The notes: generated by a model from the letters alone, not told the origin. 35,135 bases of DNA from Chloroflexota bacterium (GCA_026708035.1 JAPOVQ010000018.1:1-35135), one strand, 5' to 3'; shown: positions 6,631 to 15,926, counted from the stretch's first letter. A program made the numbers and translations.

Positions 6631-7923
6631 ATGCGCCGGACGGCAACGAGTGCGCGAGTGGCACGCGCATCCCTCACGGCGATATTGGGTATTGCGGCGC
6701 TCCTGATCGGGGTGGTTCTCGCCGGCTGCGACGCCGCCACTTCCGATGGCGACGTAAAGCGCCCGACGAGCGAGGCGACGCCTGAGGCCGGACCAGCACC
6801 CGCGGTCGAGCCGACCGGGGAGCCCGGCGTCTCCGACGACCGCATTCTCTTCGGCCAATCGGCGGCGTTCCGCGGGCCCGCCCAGGAGCTGGGTCTCAAT
6901 ATGCGGCTCGGTATTTTGGCCGCGTTTCACGAAGCGAATCAGCAGGGCGGCGTTCATGGGCGCCAGATCGACCTGACCTGGCTCGACGACTCATACGAAC
7001 CCGAGGCTGCCGCCACCAACACGCTTGAGCTCATCAATGAGCAAAACGTCTTTGCGCTCATCGGCGCCGTGGGAACGCCGACGTCCCGCTCGGCAACTCC
7101 GGTCGCGCAGGCCGCCGGGGTTCCCTATATCGGACCATTCACCGGTGCTGAGTTCCTGCGCGACGCCGCAACCTTGGACAACGTGATCAACATGCGCGCG
7201 TCGTACTACCAGGAAACCGAGGAGATGGTGAATCGCCTCACGACGGACCTGGGCGTCGAGCGTATTGCCGTGCTCTACCAGGACGATTCCTACGGCCTGG
7301 CCGGTTTCAACGGCGTGCGGCTGGCGCTGGAACGCCGCGGAATGGAGATGGCCGCTCTCGGCATCTATACCCGCAATACCACCGCCGTGAAGCGGGCGCT
7401 GCTTGATCTGCGCCAAGGCAATCCCGAAGCCGTGATCATCATTGGGGCCTATCAGCCCGTCGCCGCCATGATCGCTTGGGGGCGGCAGACCGGCTTCGAT
7501 CCCATCTTCATGACCGTTTCGTTTGTGGGCAGCAACGCGCTGGCCGAAGAGCTGGGCTCGGGCGGGGCCGGCGTCTTCGTGACCCAGGTAGTCCCATTCC
7601 CAACGGACGGCTCCATCCCGGTTGTCCGGGCCTATCACCGCGCGCTCGCGAATTACGATCCGGACGCCATTCCCGGCTTCGTGTCATTCGAAGGCTATCT
7701 GGCGGGACGGCTGGCGATTGCGGGGCTCGAACGCTGCGGCCGCAACGTGAGCCGCGCCTGCCTGTTTGAGAGCTTCCGCAGTTCGGATCCCTATGACATC
7801 GAGGGTTTTCGACTGAGCTATGGCGCCGGCGACAATCAAGGCTCGGACCAGGTGTTTCTCACCGTCCTCGGCCCTGACGCCAACTATCACCCGGCCGAGA
7901 CGCTGCGGGACGTGCCCCGATGA
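6631..7923 (+). CDS. Periplasmic ligand-binding lipoprotein (Peripla_BP_6, branched-chain amino acid / amide type)
   Basis: I place the start at ATG 6631 (430 residues) because it gives a clean lipoprotein signal: basic N-terminus, hydrophobic segment about residues 14-31, and lipobox VLAGC with Cys33. An in-frame GTG (6628) and earlier TTG/ATG codons (6490, 6523) would put extra residues before the signal. A Pro/Glu/Thr-rich spacer precedes a type I periplasmic-binding fold with ILFGQSAAFRGPAQELG, NQQGGVHGRQIDLTWLDD, FALIGAVGTPTS and AVLYQDDSYGLAGF. The family binds amino acids, amides or urea. No permease or ATPase genes accompany it, and its stop overlaps the histidine kinase ATG by four bases. 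It therefore more likely presents a ligand to that kinase than to a transporter (inference). A 197-base gap upstream may hold its own promoter. Confidence 0.88.
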   Translation: MRRTATSARVARASLTAILGIAALLIGVVLAGCDAATSDGDVKRPTSEATPEAGPAPAVEPTGEPGVSDDRILFGQSAAFRGPAQELGLNMRLGILAAFHEANQQGGVHGRQIDLTWLDDSYEPEAAATNTLELINEQNVFALIGAVGTPTSRSATPVAQAAGVPYIGPFTGAEFLRDAATLDNVINMRASYYQETEEMVNRLTTDLGVERIAVLYQDDSYGLAGFNGVRLALERRGMEMAALGIYTRNTTAVKRALLDLRQGNPEAVIIIGAYQPVAAMIAWGRQTGFDPIFMTVSFVGSNALAEELGSGGAGVFVTQVVPFPTDGSIPVVRAYHRALANYDPDAIPGFVSFEGYLAGRLAIAGLERCGRNVSRACLFESFRSSDPYDIEGFRLSYGAGDNQGSDQVFLTVLGPDANYHPAETLRDVPR

Positions 7924-10115
7924 CCGCGTGGATCCAGCGCCGGCTGGCCAGCCGCTATCGAATCTCCACCCAACTGCTCCTTGGCATCTGGGGCGCTGTT
8001 GCGCTGACAGTCGCCGCGGGATTGGTCGGCTGGTTTTCCTTCAACCGCGTCGGTGACGAGCAGAGCCGCGTCAACGAGGGCAGCGTGCCCGAGCTGGCTG
8101 CCGCATTCGGTGTGGCCGACTACAGCAGCACGCTGGTCGCCGCCGCCCCGCGGCTCACCACGGCCCCCACCCTCGACGACGTGGCGCGCGCCGCCATCAG
8201 CATCGACGAGGCCTATGGCGCACTTGAGGAGCAACTGGCGGTACTCGAGCGCGGCGCGGCGGAAGATGAGCGCGTGCAGCGGATTCGCGCCCACGCCGAC
8301 TCCTTGATCGCCAATATCGAGTCCATCGAGGCGGATATGGCCTACTTCTTTGACCTCACCGAGCGCAGCGCCGCCCTGCGGCTCGAGCTTGCCGACCTGC
8401 GTTTCCGCCTGGATAGCGTGGTCATTCCAGCGATTGACGACCAGTTCTTTTACGCCATGACGGGCTATCGCAACCTGGGCGAAGCGCCGGCGCCGCGGAA
8501 TGAACACTTCTCGGAAACCGAGTTCAGCAGCTATCGGCGCTTGGCTGAAATGCAAGCCGACGCCAGCATCGCCGAACAGCTGCTGGCCTCCGCCTCGATT
8601 CTGTCCGAACCCGCCTTGCTGGAAGCGCTGCGCGAGCGTTTCGAGGCTGCCGCCCGTCGCATTCAGCGCAACCTGGCGGCGCTTGAATCCGACGCACTGC
8701 GCGCCGAGGTTGCGCCGGTTTTCGATCAGCTGCTCGAACTTGGCATCGGCGAGCAGACTGGCTTCGACCTCCTTGCTGCCGAGCTGGAGCTGGTTGCCCG
8801 ACAGCGCGACCTTCTGGCCAGCAACCAGGAGATCACGGTAGACCTGATCGCGGAGGTCAACGGCCTGGTGAGCGCCGCCGAAGCCAGTGTCGAGGAGGCC
8901 ACCGGCGCCTCGACGCAGGCGATCTTCACCGGCCGCGTCCTCCTGCTGGCCATTAGCGCGGTGAGCGTCACCGGCGCCGTTCTGATTGCCTGGCTTTTCG
9001 TCGGTCGCTTCATTTCGAGCCGGCTGCAGATGCTCTCGGACTGGATGCGGCGCCTCGCCGGCGGCGACCTGGAGACGACCGTGGAACTCAGTGGTCGCGA
9101 TGAGATCGCGGAGATGGCGGCCGCCCTCGAAGTCTTTCGGCAGCACGCGCTGGAAATCCAGCGGCTAAACCTGGTTGAAAAGCTGGCCAACGAGCTCCAG
9201 AGCAAGAACGATCAGCTGGAAACGGCGCTTGGCGACTTGCAACGCGCCCAGGACCAAATCGTCTCGCAGCAGAAGCTGGCGGCCCTGGGTGAGCTGACCG
9301 CCGGCGTGGCCCACGAGATCAAGAACCCGCTGAACTTCGTGAAGAATTTCTCGGAAGTGTCCGAGGAGCTCATCGAGGAGTTGAGAGAGGTCCTCGAAGA
9401 AGAAGCCGAGAGCATTAGCGAGGACCAACGCGAATACATTGAAGAAATAGCCGGCGACCTCACCGACAACCTTGGACGCATCCGCTCCCACGGCGACCGC
9501 GCCAACCACATCGTCCATGACATGCTGATGATGGGCCGTGGCTCAGGCGATCGGCAGTCCACGGACATCAACCGGCTGCTGGACGAGCACGCGCGGCTCG
9601 CCTATCACAGCGCGCGGGCGACGGATACGGAGTTCCAGCTCGACCTGAAGCAAGATCTGGACCCGGATGTCGGTGAACTCGAGGTCGTCTCGCAGGATCT
9701 CGGCCGAGTATTTCTCAACATGGTGGGCAACGCCTGCTACGCCACGGACGAGAAACGCCGCACCGGCGCCGACTCCGACGGCGAGCGCTACTTCCCCACG
9801 CTGTGGCTCAAGACCCGGCGCGGCGCCGAGAGTATCGAGGTCCGGATCAAGGACAACGGCATGGGGATGCCTGAAGAAATCATCGACAAGATCTTCAACC
9901 CGTTCTTTACGACCAAGCCGACCGACCAGGGCACCGGGCTCGGCCTTGCCATATCCAGCGATATCGTGCGTCAGCACGGCGGCAATATCCGCGTCGAATC
10001 CGAACCGGGCGTAGGCACCGAGATGATCGTCGAGTTGCCCCTGGAACCGCCGGCGGCGGCGCTGGCCGGAGCCGCCGATGGCGACGGCGCCGCGACGGAG
10101 GCGACATCCGTCTAG
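7920..10115 (+). CDS. Membrane sensor histidine kinase with TorS-like sensor region and HAMP
   Basis: The product has 731 residues, starting at an ATG that overlaps the upstream stop by four bases. A first membrane segment lies at about residues 18-42 and a second at about 340-362. Between them is a long, mostly helical extracytoplasmic region of about 295 residues resembling TorS-type sensors, which work with periplasmic binding proteins. A HAMP domain follows (about 363-415), then a coiled coil (about 420-450), an H box with His465 ([13 protein letters not shown]), an N box ([14 protein letters not shown]), and G boxes ([19 protein letters not shown]). There is no receiver domain of its own, so it needs a separate one. 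The receiver-phosphatase three genes upstream is the obvious candidate. The Ala/Asp-rich tail after the ATPase domain looks unstructured. Confidence 0.93.
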   Translation: MTAWIQRRLASRYRISTQLLLGIWGAVALTVAAGLVGWFSFNRVGDEQSRVNEGSVPELAAAFGVADYSSTLVAAAPRLTTAPTLDDVARAAISIDEAYGALEEQLAVLERGAAEDERVQRIRAHADSLIANIESIEADMAYFFDLTERSAALRLELADLRFRLDSVVIPAIDDQFFYAMTGYRNLGEAPAPRNEHFSETEFSSYRRLAEMQADASIAEQLLASASILSEPALLEALRERFEAAARRIQRNLAALESDALRAEVAPVFDQLLELGIGEQTGFDLLAAELELVARQRDLLASNQEITVDLIAEVNGLVSAAEASVEEATGASTQAIFTGRVLLLAISAVSVTGAVLIAWLFVGRFISSRLQMLSDWMRRLAGGDLETTVELSGRDEIAEMAAALEVFRQHALEIQRLNLVEKLANELQSKNDQLETALGDLQRAQDQIVSQQKLAALGELTAGVAHEIKNPLNFVKNFSEVSEELIEELREVLEEEAESISEDQREYIEEIAGDLTDNLGRIRSHGDRANHIVHDMLMMGRGSGDRQSTDINRLLDEHARLAYHSARATDTEFQLDLKQDLDPDVGELEVVSQDLGRVFLNMVGNACYATDEKRRTGADSDGERYFPTLWLKTRRGAESIEVRIKDNGMGMPEEIIDKIFNPFFTTKPTDQGTGLGLAISSDIVRQHGGNIRVESEPGVGTEMIVELPLEPPAAALAGAADGDGAATEATSV

Positions 10116-10224
10116 GACCGCCGACATGCGCCGGTCGGTGTTCGTCGGTCGAGGGCGCGGGTCGATCGCAACCGTCCGGCCATTGAGACGACGCACGAGG
10201 ACCATGGTGGGAGGCAAGCCCTCG

Positions 10225-10911
10225 ATGACACACGCGCACTTCAGCGATGAGCTGTTTGAGTTCTTGCACGAGCTGCGGTTGAACAACAATCGGGATTGGT
10301 TTCAGGCGCAGAAGGCGAGATACGAAGCCGTGGTGCTGCGGCCGATGGCGGCCTTCGTGGCCGATTTCGGCGACTACCTGCCGAGTATCAGCCCACACTT
10401 CGTGGCGGATCCGCGCACACATGGCGGCTCGATCTTTCGAATCTACCGCGACGTTCGGTTTTCCAAAGACAAGAGTCCCTACAAGACCCACGCCGCCTTG
10501 CACTTCCGTCACGAGACGGGCCGCGAGGTTCACGGTCCGGGCTTCTATCTGCACCTGGCGCCGGGGGAGGTGTACGCGGGCGTGGGAATCTGGCGGCCGG
10601 CCTCGGCGACGCTGGCGAAGATTCGAGACGCCATCGTGGCCCACCCGACGAGGTGGACGCAGGCAATATCCGACAGGGAATTCGCCGAGGCATTTGCGCT
10701 GGAGGGTGAGTCGCTCAAGCGGCCGCCGCGAGGCTACGACGCCGACCATCCGCACATCGACGACCTGAAGCGCAAGGATTTCGTCGCGTCGACGGACTTC
10801 ATGCAGAAGGACGCCACATCGCCCGACTTCATCGAGCGATATGCGGACGCATGCCGCACGGCGGCGCCCTTCATGGAGTTCCTGACCACCGCCGTCGGCT
10901 TGGCCTGGTAG
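10225..10911 (+). CDS. DUF2461 family protein
   Basis: The product has 228 residues from ATG 10225, with GGGAGG 11 bases upstream. A longer in-frame reading from 10078 overlaps the kinase gene and adds an Arg-rich stretch that does not look real. Motifs of the DUF2461 family are clear: FLHELRLNNNRDWF near the start, FRIYRDVRFSKDKSPYKTH in the middle, and GFYLHLAPGEVYAGVGIWRP. The biochemical role of the family is not established. The gene sits between the signalling cassette and the ATP-grasp gene with no evident link to either. Confidence 0.88.
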   Translation: MTHAHFSDELFEFLHELRLNNNRDWFQAQKARYEAVVLRPMAAFVADFGDYLPSISPHFVADPRTHGGSIFRIYRDVRFSKDKSPYKTHAALHFRHETGREVHGPGFYLHLAPGEVYAGVGIWRPASATLAKIRDAIVAHPTRWTQAISDREFAEAFALEGESLKRPPRGYDADHPHIDDLKRKDFVASTDFMQKDATSPDFIERYADACRTAAPFMEFLTTAVGLAW

Positions 10912-10933
10912 GCGCGACCGGCCCAAGCGTCGA

Positions 10934-10946
10934 ACCCCAACGGGGT
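10934..10946. repeat. Small hairpin ACCCC-AAC-GGGGT after the DUF2461 gene
   Basis: A perfect 5-bp stem with a 3-base loop lies 22 bases after the stop. There is no U-run. A weak terminator is possible, but a chance structure is as likely. Confidence 0.2.
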
Positions 10947-11020
10947 GGCAAGATTGGGGGTGGCCTCGGATCCGCACCGGCCGGGGCCCATCGAGCCTGC
11001 GTCACGGATAAGGCGTCATC

Positions 11021-12463
11021 GTGGACTTCGACACCTACGAACTCGACCCGTCCGTCTACGACGAGATGCTGCTGCCCGATGGCACCCCGCGGGATCACTG
11101 CCGGCCGCTCTATGACGCCCTGCGCCGAATGTCCTCCGAGGAGCTCAGCGGCGTCCAGGAACGCGCGACCCGCTCCTTTTCGCATGAGGGCATTTCGTTC
11201 ACGGTCTACGGCGAGGCCGAAGCCCAGGAGCGAATCATTCCCATCGACTGCCTGCCTCGACTGCTGTCCAGCGAGGATTGGCGGCTGATCGAGTCGGGCC
11301 TCGCGCAGCGGCTCACCGCGCTCAATCGATTCCTGGAAGACGTCTATAACGAGGCCCGAATCGTCGCCGATGGGGTGATCCCCACGGACGTCATCCGCGG
11401 CTGCCCGCAATTTCGCATCGAAATGCGCGGCTTCTCACCGCCGCACGGCGTCTGGGTGGCGGTCTGCGGCACCGACATCGTGCGCACCAACGACGGATTT
11501 CACGTGCTCGAAGACAACCTTCGCGTCCCGTCCGGCGTGTCGTACATGATTGCCAATCGGAAAGTGATCAAGTCTGGATTGCGGCGGATCTATCGCGGCG
11601 CCCGGGTGCGCGAGGTGGAGCACTATGGACGCTTGCTGCGGACGACTCTGCGTGAGTTGGCGCCCGCCGGACGCTCCGATCCATGCATCGCTCTGCTGAC
11701 GCCCGGGGTCTACAACGCGGCCTTCTACGAGCACATGTTTCTGGCCGGGGAAATCGGCGCGGAGCTGGTGGAGGGTCGCGACCTGGTCGTGAACGACGGC
11801 GTCGTCTACATGCGCACGACCGCGGGGCTGCGTCGCGTCGACGTGATCTACCGGCGCATCGACGACGATTTTCTCGACCCGCTGGTCTTCCGTCCGGACT
11901 CGCTGCTCGGCGTGCCCGGGTTGCTCCACGCCTGCAAACGCGGCAGCGTTTCCCTGGTGAATGCTCCCGGAACCGGCGTTGCGGACGACAAGAGCGTCTA
12001 CGCCTACGTGCCCGACATGATTCGCTACTACCTGGGGGACGAGCCGATCCTGGCGAACGTTGAAACGCACCTCTGCCGCCGGCCTGAGAGCCTCGAGTAC
12101 ACGCTCGACAACCTGGCGAACCTGGTGGTCAAGCGCGTGGGAGAGTCGGGAGGCTACGGCATGCTCGTGGGTCCTCATGCGACACCCGCGGAGCGCGCGG
12201 CCTATGCCGATGAGCTGCGGGCCAACCCGGCGGACTTCATCGCGCAGCCGGTGCTCGCGCTTTCCCGCGCGCCGTGTCTCATCGACGGCCGCTTCGAGCC
12301 GAGGCACGTCGACCTTCGGCCCTTTGTGCTCAATGGTCGCCAGACGCGTATCGTTCCCGGGGCATTTTGCCGCGTGGCCCTGCGACGGGGAAGCCTGGTG
12401 GTGAACTCCAGCCAGGGCGGCGGCGGAAAGGACCTCTGGGTCCTCAACGACCAGGCAACCTGA
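11021..12463 (+). CDS. Circularly permuted type 2 ATP-grasp protein (DUF404/DUF407)
   Basis: The product has 480 residues from GTG 11021, with TAAGGCG a short way upstream. The length matches COG2308 proteins. Family signatures include YDEMLLPDGTPRDHCRPLY near the start, FLEDVYNEARIVADGVIP, VRTNDGFHVLEDNLRVPSG (the permuted ATP-grasp core), RIDDDFLDPLVF, VETHLC, and LVVKRVGESGGYGMLVGP. ATP-grasp enzymes form amide or thioester bonds through acyl phosphates. Comparative genomics places this family with alpha-E and transglutaminase-like proteins in predicted peptide-synthesis or protein-tagging systems. Both partners occur at 14014-15865, but the ammonium transporter gene intervenes. The proteasome-like Anbu peptidase often found with the set is not in the window. 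Confidence 0.93.
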   Translation: MDFDTYELDPSVYDEMLLPDGTPRDHCRPLYDALRRMSSEELSGVQERATRSFSHEGISFTVYGEAEAQERIIPIDCLPRLLSSEDWRLIESGLAQRLTALNRFLEDVYNEARIVADGVIPTDVIRGCPQFRIEMRGFSPPHGVWVAVCGTDIVRTNDGFHVLEDNLRVPSGVSYMIANRKVIKSGLRRIYRGARVREVEHYGRLLRTTLRELAPAGRSDPCIALLTPGVYNAAFYEHMFLAGEIGAELVEGRDLVVNDGVVYMRTTAGLRRVDVIYRRIDDDFLDPLVFRPDSLLGVPGLLHACKRGSVSLVNAPGTGVADDKSVYAYVPDMIRYYLGDEPILANVETHLCRRPESLEYTLDNLANLVVKRVGESGGYGMLVGPHATPAERAAYADELRANPADFIAQPVLALSRAPCLIDGRFEPRHVDLRPFVLNGRQTRIVPGAFCRVALRRGSLVVNSSQGGGGKDLWVLNDQAT

Positions 12464-12496
12464 GGTCTCCGCCGAGCCGAGCCGTTAGTAATATTC

Positions 12497-12512
12497 TGTA
12501 GCAATAACTACA
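12497..12512. promoter_or_regulatory. CRP/NtcA-type palindrome TGTAG-N6-CTACA upstream of amt
   Basis: The site contains GTA-N8-TAC (12498-12511), the consensus of the nitrogen regulator NtcA, with the 5-6-5 symmetry of CRP/FNR-family operators. It lies in a short AT-rich island 36 bases before the ammonium transporter start. No clear -10 lies 22 bases downstream, so activation as in cyanobacteria is not demonstrated. The regulator is unknown and the assignment is inference. Confidence 0.4.
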
Positions 12513-12548
12513 CTCGCCGCGCCAGCCGTCCCTAGCCGAAAGACCGCC

Positions 12549-13931
12549 ATGCGTGTTCTCGTGAGTTCCCTGGTCAGACCGTTTCCGAGACGCCTCGTCC
12601 TCATCCTGCTGTTGGCGCTCGCCATCCCGCTGTTGATACCTAACGTGGCACGCGCCGCGGTGTCGGAAGAGGCGACGTTTGTCTTCAACACGTTTGCGTT
12701 CCTGATTTGGGGAGCCCTGGTGATGTTCATGTGCGCCGGCTTCACCATGCTGGAGTCCGGGTCGGTGCGCACCAAGAACGCCTCCATGATCTGCCTCAAG
12801 AACATCGGCATCTACTCCATCGCCGGACTCGCGTACTTCATCATCGGCTACAACCTCATGTACGTGGACGTCGGCTCGGTGATCGGTTCGTTCACCTTCC
12901 TCTACGGACCGTCGAGCGCCGAGCTTGACCTTTTGGCCGGAGACGAGGGCGCAGTTAGCAGCGTTGTCGCCAACGGCTATTCCTCGATGTCCGACTGGTT
13001 CTTCCAGATGGTCTTCGTGGCCACCGCCGCGTCAATCGTGTCGGGCGCGCTGGCGGAACGCGTGAAGATGTGGTCGTTCTTCCTGTTCACCCTTCTGCTC
13101 ACGGCGTTCATCTACCCCATCGTCGGGGCATGGACCTGGGGCGGGGGCTGGCTGTCCGAGATGGGATTCCAGGACTTCGCCGGCTCGACCATCGTCCACA
13201 GCGTGGGCGGCTGGGCGGCTTTGGCCGGCATCCTGGTGGTCGGGCCGCGGCTGGGCAAATTCCGCAAGGATGGCACCGCCCGTGCCACACCGCCCTCCAA
13301 CATTCTGATCGTGACGCTCGGCGTGTTCATCCTTTGGCTCGGGTGGTTTGGGTTCAATGGCGGCTCGCAGCTGGCGCTTGGCAGCGCTTTCGACGCGGTC
13401 GCCATGAGCCACGTGCTCGTCAACACCAACCTGGGGGCGGCGGCCGGCGTCGTGGCCGCTCTTGCAATCTCGCGCTCGATCATGGGGCGGACGGACCTCT
13501 TCGTCGGTCTCAACGGCGCCATCGCGGGGCTGGTTTCCATTACCGCCGGCCCTGATATCGTGGATCATCACTGGGCCATCGTCATCGGCGCCGTAGGCGC
13601 GATCCTGTGCACTCTCGGTCTCAAGCTGCTGGAGAAGCTCAAGCTGGACGACGTGGTCGGGGCCGTGCCCGCCCACCTCTTCGCCGGCATTTGGGGAACC
13701 CTGGCCGCATCGATTGCCGCCGGCGCCATGTTCCACGTGCAGCTGATTGGCGTGTTGGCCGTTGGCGCCTTCGTGTTTGCCGTTTCTTATCTGGTGTGGC
13801 GCCTCATCGACCTGACGATCAAGGTCCGCGTGTCGCGCCAAGTCGAGCAGCTGGGTCAGGACGCCGGCGAGTTGGGCATCGAGGCCTACCCCGAATTCGT
13901 GCTCATGCCGGAAGAGTTCGACGAGGACTAG
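12549..13931 (+). CDS. amt: Ammonium transporter (Amt/Rh family)
   Basis: The product has 460 residues. A cleavable-type signal (residues about 15-36, ending NVARAAV) precedes eleven or so membrane segments. Conserved features include the FMCAGFTMLESGSVRTKN segment, DFAGSTIVHSVGGWAAL carrying the first pore His and the conserved Asp before it, FGFNGGSQ, NTNLGAAAG, and DDVVGAVPAHLFAGIWGTL carrying the second pore His. The protein conducts ammonium/ammonia across the cytoplasmic membrane. No glnK (PII) gene is adjacent, although amt and glnK are usually linked. The gene lies between the ATP-grasp gene and the alpha-E gene and has its own candidate operator upstream and a hairpin downstream, so it is probably a separate transcription unit. 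Confidence 0.96.
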   Translation: MRVLVSSLVRPFPRRLVLILLLALAIPLLIPNVARAAVSEEATFVFNTFAFLIWGALVMFMCAGFTMLESGSVRTKNASMICLKNIGIYSIAGLAYFIIGYNLMYVDVGSVIGSFTFLYGPSSAELDLLAGDEGAVSSVVANGYSSMSDWFFQMVFVATAASIVSGALAERVKMWSFFLFTLLLTAFIYPIVGAWTWGGGWLSEMGFQDFAGSTIVHSVGGWAALAGILVVGPRLGKFRKDGTARATPPSNILIVTLGVFILWLGWFGFNGGSQLALGSAFDAVAMSHVLVNTNLGAAAGVVAALAISRSIMGRTDLFVGLNGAIAGLVSITAGPDIVDHHWAIVIGAVGAILCTLGLKLLEKLKLDDVVGAVPAHLFAGIWGTLAASIAAGAMFHVQLIGVLAVGAFVFAVSYLVWRLIDLTIKVRVSRQVEQLGQDAGELGIEAYPEFVLMPEEFDED

Positions 13932-13939
13932 TTCGCTTG

Positions 13940-13968
13940 GGCGCCCGCCGCTCGCAGCGGCGGGCGCC
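13940..13968 (+). terminator. Strong GC hairpin after amt
   Basis: A perfect 13-bp stem (13940-13952 with 13956-13968) and a CGC loop begin nine bases after the amt stop. No U-tract follows, so it may stop transcription inefficiently or stabilise the mRNA 3' end. Confidence 0.5.
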
Positions 13969-14013
13969 GGCCGACCGCGGTGACGCCATCGCGGCGAATT
14001 GGGCCTGAATCAC

Positions 14014-14982
14014 ATGTTGGTGCGCAGCGCTCAGGGGCTCTACTGGATGAGCCGCTATTTGGAGCGCGCACGGCGACTCTGCCGGTTGCTGCAGCTGCAA
14101 ACGGAGTCCCTGGTTGACCGACCCATTCGCGAGATTCACTTCGGCTGGAGCCGGATCTATGCCAGCGTCAACCGGAATCCGCCGGCGGGGCGAATCGAGC
14201 TGCTCGGCAGTGACGACTACACCCTGGCCGATTCCTACACCCTGGCCGGCGACCTGACCTTCGAGCGCTCCAATTCCGACTCGGTGTGGAGCTGTTTCGA
14301 CCAGGGCCGGGAGAACGCCCGCCAGATTCGCCAATCCATCAGCACGCCGATGTGGACCCAGTTGAACCTGGCCTACCTGCGCCTCCAGGAGCTGGAGATG
14401 CCGGACATTTGGGTGGTTTCACCCGAAAGCTTCTACGCCGATATGGTGGCGCAGATCGACACCTTCGAGGGCGTGGCCGCGGCCACGATGTATCGCGGCG
14501 AGGGCTGGCGCTTCATGCAGCTCGGGCGATTCATCGAGCGGGCGCAACTGCTTGCCGCACTGCTGTTGGCGCAGCTCGATGCCGCAGAGCATGTCGAGGA
14601 GGCTTCCGACGCGGACTGGACCGGCTTGCTGCGCCTCTGCCACGCCTTCGAGGTCTACAACCGCCGCTACAGCGTCGCCGTGCAGCCGCGCCAGGTGCTG
14701 GATCTGCTGGTCACGGACCCGCGCCTGCCGGACTCGCTGGGCCGATCCATTGACCGCGCCGCGGAGGAAATCGACGCGATCGGCCCGGGTCCCGACCCGC
14801 ACTCCAGCGGCGCGCTGCAACGCCTGGCCGGTCGAATCGGCGGCGTGATCCACTACCAGTGGCCCGACCACGACGACGGCCAGGCGCTCCTGGAGCAGGT
14901 GCGTACGCATTGCTACGAGCTTCACGATCGGGTGACGGCCGCGTATTTCGACTACGCGATCGAAGACGCTCCCGTGCGCTGA
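14014..14982 (+). CDS. Alpha-E domain protein (DUF403)
   Basis: The start is ATG 14014 (322 residues), giving the family-typical opening MLVRSAQGLYWMSRYLERA. An in-frame TTG at 13999 would add five residues. The protein is almost all helical, with further signatures ENARQIRQSISTPMWTQLN, WRFMQLGRFIERAQLLAALL and the tail LLEQVRTHCYELHDRVTAAYFDY. Alpha-E proteins are predicted partners of permuted ATP-grasp and transglutaminase-like proteins, and their biochemical activity is not established. The stop is four bases before the transglutaminase start, so the two are probably co-transcribed. Confidence 0.93.
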   Translation: MLVRSAQGLYWMSRYLERARRLCRLLQLQTESLVDRPIREIHFGWSRIYASVNRNPPAGRIELLGSDDYTLADSYTLAGDLTFERSNSDSVWSCFDQGRENARQIRQSISTPMWTQLNLAYLRLQELEMPDIWVVSPESFYADMVAQIDTFEGVAAATMYRGEGWRFMQLGRFIERAQLLAALLLAQLDAAEHVEEASDADWTGLLRLCHAFEVYNRRYSVAVQPRQVLDLLVTDPRLPDSLGRSIDRAAEEIDAIGPGPDPHSSGALQRLAGRIGGVIHYQWPDHDDGQALLEQVRTHCYELHDRVTAAYFDYAIEDAPVR

Positions 14983-14986
14983 TTCG

Positions 14987-15865
14987 ATGGTTGGCCCCGC
15001 CACCTACGACATCGAGCACGTCACTCGCTACCGCTACTCCTCGCCCGTGAGCGGATGCGTGATGTCGCTGTGCCTGGAGCCACGGCAGGACGCCGGCCAG
15101 CGGCTTCTGCACGTGGAAATCGATACCGACCCCCCAGCCCCCACGAACGCCGAGGCCGACAGCTTCGGCAACACCAAGCACGTGCTCAACATTCACCGGG
15201 AGCACCGTGCCCTCGCGATCACTGCCCGCGCCACCGTTGAGCAAACCCCGGCGCCCCCGCTGCCGGAGTCGCTTGGTGCGAGCGCCTGGGAAGAGATTGG
15301 TGGGTGGCAGGACTCATTCACGCTTTGGGACTTTGTCCGACCCAGCGCGCTGACCCAACCCTCGCCGGCGCTGAGCGTCTTCACGGCGCGACTCGGCATC
15401 GAGCCGGCGGACGATCCGCTGCATTCCGTGCAACGGCTATCGAACCTGCTCTACCGCAACCTCGACTACGTGCCGGGAAGCACTTCGGCGATATCGCCGG
15501 TCGATCACATCCTGGAATCAGGCCGCGGTGTCTGCCAGGACTACGCCCATGCCATGATCGCCATCGCGCGCTCCTGGGGCGTGCCGACGCGGTACGTGTC
15601 CGGCTACCTTCACCTCTCCGATATCGAGGATGGCGACGCGCCGGCGCCGCAGACAGCGAGCCATGCATGGGCCGAGTGCCTGCTGCCCGAGCTTGGGTGG
15701 GTTGGCTTTGACGCCACCAACGACCGCCTGGCCGGTCTCGGACATATCCGACTGGCGGTCGGTCGTGACTATCGCGACGTGGCCCCGACGAGCGGCATCT
15801 TTCGCGGCGGTGGCGAGAGCCGCATCGAGGTGGAGGTTCGGGTCCGGCCCCACCGGGCAGGCTGA
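14987..15865 (+). CDS. Transglutaminase-like family protein
   Basis: The product has 292 residues. The N-terminal beta-rich module (about 1-90, YDIEHVTRYRYSSPVSGCVMSLCLEPR) is the bacterial transglutaminase N domain. The catalytic fold follows with a Cys-His-Asp triad: Cys183 (GRGVCQDYAHA), His226 (ASHAWAE) and Asp242 (FDATND). No signal peptide is seen, so the protein is probably cytoplasmic. Such proteins cleave or form amide bonds. In this gene set they are predicted to hydrolyse or transfer peptides made by the ATP-grasp partner. The gene directly follows the alpha-E gene. Confidence 0.93.
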   Translation: MVGPATYDIEHVTRYRYSSPVSGCVMSLCLEPRQDAGQRLLHVEIDTDPPAPTNAEADSFGNTKHVLNIHREHRALAITARATVEQTPAPPLPESLGASAWEEIGGWQDSFTLWDFVRPSALTQPSPALSVFTARLGIEPADDPLHSVQRLSNLLYRNLDYVPGSTSAISPVDHILESGRGVCQDYAHAMIAIARSWGVPTRYVSGYLHLSDIEDGDAPAPQTASHAWAECLLPELGWVGFDATNDRLAGLGHIRLAVGRDYRDVAPTSGIFRGGGESRIEVEVRVRPHRAG

Positions 15866-15915
15866 CGGGAGCCGCACGGGAGACGGGCTGGGTCGGGGGC
15901 ATAGCGGTCGGTTCG

Positions 15916-15921
15916 TAGAAT
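15916..15921 (+). promoter_or_regulatory. Possible -10 (TAGAAT) just before the helicase start
   Basis: TAGAAT matches five of six bases of the -10 consensus and ends five bases before ATG 15927, which would give a leaderless or nearly leaderless mRNA. No -35 is recognisable and no ribosome binding site is seen before the ATG. Confidence 0.25.
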
Positions 15922-15926
15922 TGGGC

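Noticed and set aside
7887-9146. 419-codon open frame on the minus strand
   Set aside because: It is antisense to the histidine kinase, which has clear domain motifs. The minus reading has none.
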